Shown here one piece after another: positions 1 to 6,077 of a stretch of 11,486 nucleotides of DNA. Source of the DNA: Bacillota bacterium (GTDB lineage: Bacteria; Bacillota_A; Clostridia; DSM-8532). The DNA lies in contig JAFADM010000033.1 of assembly GCA_023424865.1 (NCBI GenBank), positions 1 to 11,486 on the forward strand. The letters are read 5' to 3'. Every line of letters starts with the position of its first letter. Position 1 is the first letter of the stretch. A program made the position numbers and the translations under genes. The notes beneath the pieces are model-generated. The model saw only the letters and a list, made by a program, of their open reading frames with translations, did no database searches and was not told where the DNA came from.

Positions 1-677
<677 letters not shown>

Positions 678-733
678 GCCGGTTTGTATAAACTAGGTTA
701 CTGTCAATATTTGAATGTGCGGAGGATGTCATT

Positions 734-1060
734 ATGATAATGATTCGTGCCATCATCAGACCTGAAAAGGTAGGTCTGGTCTTATCCGAACTCAGTGATG
801 CAGGCTTTCCTGCGGTTACTAAAATGGATGTTATGGGTCGCGGTAAGCAAAGAGGCGTAAAGGTCGGGGATGTCTATTACGATGAAATTCCCAAAGAAAT
901 GCTTATGATCGTCGTTAACGATACGGAAAAGGACGATGTCATCAATATCATTGTTAAAAACTCCAAAACAGGCCAAAAAGGTGCCTTCGGCGACGGTAAG
1001 ATTTTTGTTTCTCCGGTTGAGGAGGTTTACACCATCAGCTCCGGAACAAAAGGTCTGTAA
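734..1060 (+). CDS. nifI1: PII-family nitrogenase regulator NifI1 (GlnB-like)
   Basis: This 108-residue PII-family protein is the first of a NifI pair. In methanogens the NifI1-NifI2 complex is known to bind NifDK and switch off nitrogenase when nitrogen is sufficient, with 2-oxoglutarate relieving the block. The sequence shows the PII N-terminal strand (MIRAIIRPEKVG), the GRGKQRG entry to the T-loop and a late KTGQKGAFGDGKIFV stretch matching the PII C-terminal signature. The T-loop is short and lacks the usual context of the uridylylated tyrosine in GlnB, so uridylylation is not expected. GGAGG at 721-725 is 8 bases before ATG 734; an ATG at 740 is possible but worse spaced. Placement between nifH and nifD is the strongest evidence for NifI1 rather than a general GlnB or GlnK. 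Confidence 0.93.
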   Translation: MIMIRAIIRPEKVGLVLSELSDAGFPAVTKMDVMGRGKQRGVKVGDVYYDEIPKEMLMIVVNDTEKDDVINIIVKNSKTGQKGAFGDGKIFVSPVEEVYTISSGTKGL

Positions 1061-1072
1061 GGAGGAAGTGCC

Positions 1073-1459
1073 ATGAAAGAGGTTATGGCGGTCATCCGAA
1101 TGGAGATGATCAATAAAACCAAGGATGCCCTTTTAAAAGAAGGATTCTCCAGTCTCAATTGCAGAAAGGTGCTGGGCAGAGGCAAGAAAAAGGTGGACTT
1201 TACCGTTATTGAAAATTTGATAGCCGGGGGAATTGAAAACAGTCCCCCAAAGGTTGCAGAAGCGCTGTCCGAAGGCCACCGCCTCATTCCCAAGAGGGTT
1301 TTATCCTTGATTGTAAAGGACGAGGAAGTGGAGAAGGTCGTAAAAACACTTATTGATATTAACAGCAAGGGCAAGCAGGGCGATGGAAAAATATTCATTA
1401 TGCCTGTCAGCGATGCCATTCGTGTAAGAACAGGCGAAACCGGCCTGGACGCTATTTAG
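1073..1459 (+). CDS. nifI2: PII-family nitrogenase regulator NifI2 (GlnB-like)
   Basis: This is the second NifI partner, 128 residues, expected to form a mixed oligomer with NifI1 that senses 2-oxoglutarate and adenine nucleotides and docks on NifDK. It opens with MKEVMAVIRMEMINKTKDAL, carries LGRGKKKVDF at the start of an enlarged T-loop (about residues 35-75), and ends with the PII-type segment around GKQGDGKIFIMPV. The longer T-loop and the GRGKKKV motif distinguish NifI2 from NifI1 and from GlnB. GGAGG at 1061-1065, directly after the nifI1 stop, sets ATG 1073. Only 12 bases separate it from nifI1 and 16 from nifD, so the two regulators should be co-transcribed with their target. Confidence 0.93.
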   Translation: MKEVMAVIRMEMINKTKDALLKEGFSSLNCRKVLGRGKKKVDFTVIENLIAGGIENSPPKVAEALSEGHRLIPKRVLSLIVKDEEVEKVVKTLIDINSKGKQGDGKIFIMPVSDAIRVRTGETGLDAI

Positions 1460-1460
1460 A

Positions 1461-1470
1461 AAAGAGGTGA
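1461..1470 (+). promoter_or_regulatory. nifD ribosome-binding site
   Basis: AAAGAGGTGA is a near-perfect match to the anti-Shine-Dalgarno complement and ends 5 bases before GTG 1476. An upstream in-frame GTG at 1467 lies inside this element, so it cannot be served by it. This places the nifD start at GTG 1476. Confidence 0.75.
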
Positions 1471-1475
1471 GCTTT

Positions 1476-3071
1476 GTGAACAAACAACGTATAGAAAAAA
1501 TGCTGGAGAAATATCCTGCCGCGGTCTTTAAAGGCAGAAAAGAGCATGTGCTTGTTAAAACAGCCACTCTTGATCAGCCACAGACCATTACGGCCAACAC
1601 AAGAACCATCCCCGGCATTATGACCAACAGAGGCTGCTGCTATGCCGGCTGTAAGGCGGTTGTATTGGCACCTTTAAAGGATGCGGTCACTTTAACCCAC
1701 GGACCTATCGGCTGCGGCTTTTATTCCTGGGGCACCCGGAGAAACAAAAGCAAGCCTGAAGACGGTGGTTTGAACCTTATTAACTATTGCTTCTCAACAG
1801 ATCTTCAGGAGCAGGACATTGTATTCGGCGGTGAAAAGAAGCTCCGTCAGGCCATTAGCGAGGCTGTGGATATATTCAAGCCTAAAACCGTATTTATATG
1901 CTCCACTTGTCCCGTAGGACTCATCGGTGATGACATCAATGCAGTGGCAGCCTGGGCGCAGCAGGAATTCGGCATCTCAGTTCTGGCTTTCAGCTGTGAG
2001 GGCTATAAGGGCGTAAGCCAGTCCGGCGGACACCATATTGCCAACAACGGCCTTATCAGGCATGTTATCGGCACCGGCGAAAAAGCTGTGGGAAAATATT
2101 CCATTAATCTTCTGGGTGAGTACAACATTGGCGGAGACGGCTGGGAGCTTGAAAGAGTATTGAAAAAAATCGGCTATGACATTGTTTCCATTATGACGGG
2201 GGATGGCTCTGTGGATAAGCTGAGAAATGCCCATAAGGCGGATCTCAATGTCATCCAGTGCTACCGCTCCATCAACTACATCGGTGAAATGATGAAGGCT
2301 AAATACGGAACCGACTGGATAAAGGTGAATTTCATCGGAGTAAAGAGCACGGCAAAGGCACTTAGAGACATTGCCAAATACTTCAATGATCCGGATCTTA
2401 CAGCAAGAACGGAAGCGGTTATTGCCGAAGAGCTGGAGGAGGTTCTGCCTCTTATGGAAGCCTACAAAAAGAAATGCAAGGGCAAAAAGGCCGCCCTGTT
2501 TGTTGGCGGATCCCGCTCCCATCACTATCAGTCTCTTTTAAAGGATCTGGGGGTGGAGGTTCTCATGGCCGGGCATGAATTTGCTCACAGAGACGACTAC
2601 GAGGGCTATGAGGTGATTCCCACCATCAAGGTGGATGCGGACAGCAAGAACATTGAAAACCTTGAGCTGCAGCCTGATCAGAAAAATTACAGACTATTGC
2701 TTTCCAAGGAACGTTTCGAAGAGCTTAAGAAGGAAATTCCTTTGAATGACTATCCCGGACTTATGAAGGACATGAATGAAAACACAGTGGTAGTGGATGA
2801 CCTTAACCACTACGAAACCGAGGAGCTTCTTAAGATCTTAAAGCCCGATATCTTCCTATCAGGTATAAAGGACAAGTATGTGGCCCATAAGTTCGGCGTG
2901 TTTTCCAAGCAGCTCCACTCCTACGACTACAGCGGACCTTATGCCGGGTTCAAAGGTGCGGTGAATTTCGCAAGGGATATTACCATGGGTATGACAACTC
3001 CGTCATGGAAGCTTGTTACTCCGCCCTGGAAGACCCGGCCTACCCTTGAAGGAGGTTATGCACAATGTTAG
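1476..3071 (+). CDS. nifD: Nitrogenase MoFe protein alpha subunit NifD
   Basis: NifD holds the FeMo-cofactor and half of each P-cluster in the NifD2K2 enzyme that reduces N2. From GTG 1476 it is 531 residues. P-cluster cysteines are visible at residues 54 (RGC), 80 (HGPIGC) and 145 (CPVGLIGDD). The FeMo-co ligands are Cys262 (NVIQCYRS) and His481 (QLHSYDY). Gln182 and His186 (GVSQSGGHH), Val62 and Arg88 match the Azotobacter residues Gln191, His195, Val70 and Arg96 that line the active site. An extra segment of about 50 residues near 378-430 (from VIPTIKVDADSK) is the insertion known from C. pasteurianum NifD. No vnfG/anfG-like gene follows, and the FeMo ligands are intact, so this is a molybdenum nitrogenase. 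The 3' end overlaps nifK by 7 bases. Oddity: extra cysteines beside the P-cluster ligand (GCCYAGC). Confidence 0.98.
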   Translation: MNKQRIEKMLEKYPAAVFKGRKEHVLVKTATLDQPQTITANTRTIPGIMTNRGCCYAGCKAVVLAPLKDAVTLTHGPIGCGFYSWGTRRNKSKPEDGGLNLINYCFSTDLQEQDIVFGGEKKLRQAISEAVDIFKPKTVFICSTCPVGLIGDDINAVAAWAQQEFGISVLAFSCEGYKGVSQSGGHHIANNGLIRHVIGTGEKAVGKYSINLLGEYNIGGDGWELERVLKKIGYDIVSIMTGDGSVDKLRNAHKADLNVIQCYRSINYIGEMMKAKYGTDWIKVNFIGVKSTAKALRDIAKYFNDPDLTARTEAVIAEELEEVLPLMEAYKKKCKGKKAALFVGGSRSHHYQSLLKDLGVEVLMAGHEFAHRDDYEGYEVIPTIKVDADSKNIENLELQPDQKNYRLLLSKERFEELKKEIPLNDYPGLMKDMNENTVVVDDLNHYETEELLKILKPDIFLSGIKDKYVAHKFGVFSKQLHSYDYSGPYAGFKGAVNFARDITMGMTTPSWKLVTPPWKTRPTLEGGYAQC

Positions 3072-4426
3072 ACCATACACCAAAGGAATACTCCAAAAGA
3101 AGCGCTCTGGTCATTAATCCGGCCAAGACCTGCCAGCCTGTGGGCGCCATGTATGCGGCTCTGGGCATTCACAGGTGCCTGCCCCACAGCCATGGCTCCC
3201 AGGGATGCTGCGCTTACCACAGAAAGCATCTGACACGTAACTTCCGTGACCCTGTGGCGGCATCCACCAGTTCCTTTACGGAAGGTGCTGCGGTGTTCGG
3301 CGGCGGAACCAACCTGAAAACCGCTGTCAAAAATGTTTTCGCCATTTATGATCCGGATATTATCGCCGTTCACACCACCTGCCTTTCGGAAACCATCGGC
3401 GATGATCTTCCAACTTTTATAAGCCAGTCCCAGGTGCCGGAAGGCAAGCTTGTTATTCATGCCAATACTCCCAGCTATGTGGGTTCCCATGTCACGGGCT
3501 TTTCCAATATGGTTAAGGGCATGGTAAAATACCTTTCCGCATCCAATGGAACTGAAAACGGCAAGGTTAACATTATACCCGGCTTTGTCAATCCCGGCGA
3601 CATGCGGGAAATTAAGAGGATGCTTAAGGAAATGGGAGTAGAAAACATTATGTTCCCTGATACCAGTGGGGTAATGGACGCTCCCATGACAGGCAAATAC
3701 GAGATGTATCCTGCCGGAGGCACCACCCTGCCCGAGCTTACGGACACCGGCAATTCCAAAGCAACTCTGGCCCTGGGAAGCTTTTCTTCCGCTGACGGCG
3801 CCTATACCCTTGAAAAGAAGTGCAAGGTGCCTGCAAAGGTTCTTAAAATGCCTTTGGGTATAAAAGCCACCGATGAATTCCTTATGGCTGTTTCGGATAT
3901 CACCGGAAAGGAAATACCTTATTCCCTTGAAGAGGAAAGAGGCCAGGTTGTGGATGTAATGGTGGATTGCCATTACCACTATCATGGCAAAAAGGCTGCC
4001 ATTTTCGGAGATCCGGATCTGGTTATCGCCCTCACTGAATTTGCTCTGAGCCTTGGAATGGTACCCGTTCACGTACTTACGGGAACCCCCGGCGATGCTT
4101 TTGAAAAGGAAGTCAAGTCCATGCTGGCTGAAGAGGGCGTTAAAGCCAATGTCAAGAGTGGCGGAGACCTCTTTACCCTCCATCAGTGGATTAAGGATGA
4201 GCCTGTGGATCTAATCCTGGGCACGACCTATGGCAAATACATCGCCAGAGCCGAGGATGTTCCCCTTGTAAGAATCGGCTTCCCAATACTGGATCGCTCC
4301 GTTCATTCTTATATGCCTGTTGTGGGTTACAAAGGCGCTATGCGCATCATTGAAATGATCAGCAACACCCTGCTTGACAAGCAGGACAGGGAGTGCAAGG
4401 ACGAGGATCTGGAGCTTATTATGTAA
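3065..4426 (+). CDS. nifK: Nitrogenase MoFe protein beta subunit NifK
   Basis: NifK pairs with NifD to form the MoFe protein and supplies the other P-cluster ligands. It is 453 residues, shorter than the proteobacterial subunit because the N-terminal extension is absent; this short form is typical of clostridia. P-cluster residues are Cys23 (TCQPVG), Cys48 (GSQGCCAYHR), Cys106 (TTCLSETIGDD) and Ser141 (YVGSHVTG). All four keep a constant offset of 47 from the Azotobacter positions 70, 95, 153 and 188, which supports the start. GGAGG at 3051-3055 is 9 bases before ATG 3065, which lies inside the nifD stop region, so translation is probably coupled to nifD. An additional cysteine (49) sits beside Cys48. 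After the stop the operon has its only non-coding gap of about 200 bases. Confidence 0.98.
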   Translation: MLDHTPKEYSKRSALVINPAKTCQPVGAMYAALGIHRCLPHSHGSQGCCAYHRKHLTRNFRDPVAASTSSFTEGAAVFGGGTNLKTAVKNVFAIYDPDIIAVHTTCLSETIGDDLPTFISQSQVPEGKLVIHANTPSYVGSHVTGFSNMVKGMVKYLSASNGTENGKVNIIPGFVNPGDMREIKRMLKEMGVENIMFPDTSGVMDAPMTGKYEMYPAGGTTLPELTDTGNSKATLALGSFSSADGAYTLEKKCKVPAKVLKMPLGIKATDEFLMAVSDITGKEIPYSLEEERGQVVDVMVDCHYHYHGKKAAIFGDPDLVIALTEFALSLGMVPVHVLTGTPGDAFEKEVKSMLAEEGVKANVKSGGDLFTLHQWIKDEPVDLILGTTYGKYIARAEDVPLVRIGFPILDRSVHSYMPVVGYKGAMRIIEMISNTLLDKQDRECKDEDLELIM

Positions 4427-4632
4427 GAAACTCTCGCAAAACTGCCTGCAGCAAGGCTATCCAGAGCGGGCTAAAGCCCGCAACCCGATTGGGGAGAAGC
4501 ACCAATAAAAATTCTTGTTTTTTATTGATGTTTATCAGCGAGAAGGTACTAAAGTCCGCTCCCGCTTGATGTTTGGCGGGACGGACAAGGAGCTTTGTTT
4601 GTTAAGGATTTCTGGAGGACGGAGGGACAATT
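4427..4632 (+). promoter_or_regulatory. Structured nifK-nifE spacer with several stem-loops
   Basis: This is the largest non-coding gap inside the operon. Visible inverted repeats are: GCCT/AGGC at 4444-4457; a 7-bp perfect stem GCGGGCT/AGCCCGC at 4466-4481; a 9-bp A/T stem CAATAAAAA/TTTTTATTG at 4503-4527; and an 11-bp G/C-rich stem at 4554-4586 (one bulged C, loop 4566-4575). TCTCGC at 4432-4437 can pair with GCGAGA at 4538-4543, closing the first three stems into one branched fold. No U-tract follows the G/C-rich stems, so a plain terminator is unlikely. Two Shine-Dalgarno motifs (4614-4618 and 4621-4626) then precede nifE. Possible roles are mRNA processing or attenuation that lowers nifEN relative to nifDK, a cis-acting RNA, or a remnant of a palindromic repeat element. 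No known riboswitch was recognised. Confidence 0.5.
4471..4565 (+). repeat. Imperfect direct repeat CTAAAGYCCGC
   Basis: CTAAAGCCCGCAACCCG at 4471-4487 and CTAAAGTCCGCTCCCGC at 4549-4565 are closely similar. Each copy overlaps one of the G/C-rich stems in the nifK-nifE spacer. This suggests a local duplication or two ends of a small repeat element. Confidence 0.5.
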
Positions 4633-5979
4633 ATGGCACTAAACGCATCCGAAGGCATTCTTGAGGAAAGAAAGGCCTTTATCATACATACATCCAAAGC
4701 CGCAAGCCAGGCCATCTCCTGTGAAAAGGACAGTGTGGCCGGCTCCGTCAGCCAGAGAGCCTGTGTTTATTGCGGGGCCCGGGTTGTTTTAAATCCCATT
4801 ACCGACGCAGGGCATATTGTTCACGGACCTATCGGCTGCGCAAGCTATACCTGGGATATACGGGGAAGCTTAAGCAGCGGGCCGGAGCTTTACCGCAACA
4901 GCTTTTCCACCGATTTGAGAGAGGCCGACGTCATCTTTGGCGGCGAAAAGAAGCTTTCAGGAGCTATTGACGAAATTGTGGAAAAACATAGGCCGGGTGT
5001 TGTTTTCGTATACGCTACCTGCATTGTGGGAGTTATTGGAGATGATATTCAGGCCGTATGTAAAAAGGCGGAGGAAAAGCATGGCATTCGGGTTATTCCT
5101 GTTCAGTCAAGCGGCTTTACAGGCAATAAATCCATGGGCTACAAGGCTGCCTGCAAAGCGCTTTTGGACCTTATGGGCTACAATCCGCCCAGGATGGAAA
5201 AGGATAAGCGCACTGTCAATATTTTGGGCGACTTCAATCTTGCCGGTGAAATGTGGATTATAAAGGATTATATTGAGCAGTTGGGCCTTAAGGTGGTTGC
5301 TCAGATTACCGGGGACGCCAGGAGCGAGGATATAAAAAAGGCACCGACAGCAGCTTTTAACGTGGTACAGTGTGCCGGCTCCATGACCTTCCTTGCCAAG
5401 CGTATGGAAGAGCTTTACGGCATCCCCTTTGCAAAAATCAGCTTTTTTGGCCTGGAGGACATTAAAGAATCTCTCTTAACCATTGCAAAAGCCACGGGAG
5501 ACGAAGCTGTCGAGCAACGGGCAAGACAGCTTGTCGAAAATGAGGAGGCTCGTATACAGCCTGAGCTTACAGCCTACAGAAAACGCCTTGAAGGCAGACG
5601 GGCAGCCATCTATGTGGGTGGCGGCTTCAAGGCTATTTCCCTCATTAAGCAGTTTCGTGAGCTGGGGATGCGCACCGTGATGGTGGGCACCCAGACCGGA
5701 CGGCCCGAGGAATATGAGGTTATCCGTGAAATCGCAGATGAAAATACGGTGATTCTTGACGATACCAACCCTGCCGAGCTGGAACGGTTTATCAAGCAGC
5801 AGGGGGCCGATATTCTGGTGGGGGGCGTTAAGGAAAGGCCCCTGGCCTATAAGCTGGGCATCGCCTTTTGCGATCACAATCATGAACGCAAGCATCCCCT
5901 TTGCGGCTTTGAAGGGGCAGTCAATTTCGCCAGGGAAATCGACCTTACCATCAACAGCCCGGTATGGAAGTACGTCTGA
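4633..5979 (+). CDS. nifE: FeMo-cofactor scaffold subunit NifE
   Basis: NifE, with NifN, forms the NifD/NifK-like scaffold on which the NifB-made iron-sulfur precursor is turned into FeMo-cofactor before transfer to NifDK. It is 448 residues. Cysteines at 44 (RACVYCG), 69 (HGPIGC) and 130 (ATCIVGVIGDD) fit the NifE ligands of the NifEN [4Fe-4S] cluster, and Cys247 (NVVQCAGSM) is the counterpart of the NifD cofactor cysteine. It lacks the NifD QLHSYDY histidine motif, having KHPLCGFEGAVNF instead, and lacks the NifD insertion, which separates NifE from NifD. GGAGGG at 4621-4626 is 6 bases before ATG 4633, with a second GGAGG just upstream. The structured spacer before it and a stem-loop over its stop codon bracket this gene. 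Confidence 0.96.
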   Translation: MALNASEGILEERKAFIIHTSKAASQAISCEKDSVAGSVSQRACVYCGARVVLNPITDAGHIVHGPIGCASYTWDIRGSLSSGPELYRNSFSTDLREADVIFGGEKKLSGAIDEIVEKHRPGVVFVYATCIVGVIGDDIQAVCKKAEEKHGIRVIPVQSSGFTGNKSMGYKAACKALLDLMGYNPPRMEKDKRTVNILGDFNLAGEMWIIKDYIEQLGLKVVAQITGDARSEDIKKAPTAAFNVVQCAGSMTFLAKRMEELYGIPFAKISFFGLEDIKESLLTIAKATGDEAVEQRARQLVENEEARIQPELTAYRKRLEGRRAAIYVGGGFKAISLIKQFRELGMRTVMVGTQTGRPEEYEVIREIADENTVILDDTNPAELERFIKQQGADILVGGVKERPLAYKLGIAFCDHNHERKHPLCGFEGAVNFAREIDLTINSPVWKYV

Positions 5980-6021
5980 TTCATTCTTTGAAAGACGTAG
6001 GCTCCAGAGATCAATTGAGCC
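5971..6021 (+). other. Stem-loops at the nifE stop and in the nifE-nifN-B gap
   Basis: TACGTCT (5971-5977) and AGACGTA (5993-5999) form a perfect 7-bp stem with a 15-base loop. The left arm includes the last nifE codons and the first base of the TGA stop at 5977-5979. A second short stem, GGCTC (6000-6004) with GAGCC (6017-6021), follows at once. There is no U-tract, so a terminator is unlikely; an mRNA processing or stability element is possible. The rest of the 98-base gap up to 6077 shows nothing except a GGGAG ribosome-binding site near 6064-6068. Confidence 0.4.
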
Positions 6022-6077
6022 AAATTGCAGAATAAAAACTCATCTGTTCGATCAAGTCATGAAGGGAGAAACGGCAT

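Noticed and set aside
678..733. Small stem GTTT/AAAC after nifH (682-693)
   Set aside because: A 4-bp stem of mostly A/T is expected by chance and is not followed by a T-run.
1467..1475. GTG 1467 as the nifD start
   Set aside because: This codon is part of the Shine-Dalgarno AAAGAGGTGA. GTG 1476 is correctly spaced from it.
3068..4183. Long (371-residue) open frame on the minus strand
   Set aside because: It lies wholly antisense to nifK, which has every expected NifK motif. The translation shows no recognisable domain. It is a by-product of nifK codon usage.
1476..4426. Alternative (vanadium or iron-only) nitrogenase
   Set aside because: No small G-subunit gene lies between nifD and nifK, and the NifD and NifK motifs and nifEN-B context are those of the molybdenum enzyme.
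4427..4632. Internal promoter (sigma-70 or sigma-54 type) before nifE
   Set aside because: Only weak matches such as TTGATG with TACTAA at 4525-4552 were seen, and no GG-N10-GC sigma-54 element stands out in the non-coding part.
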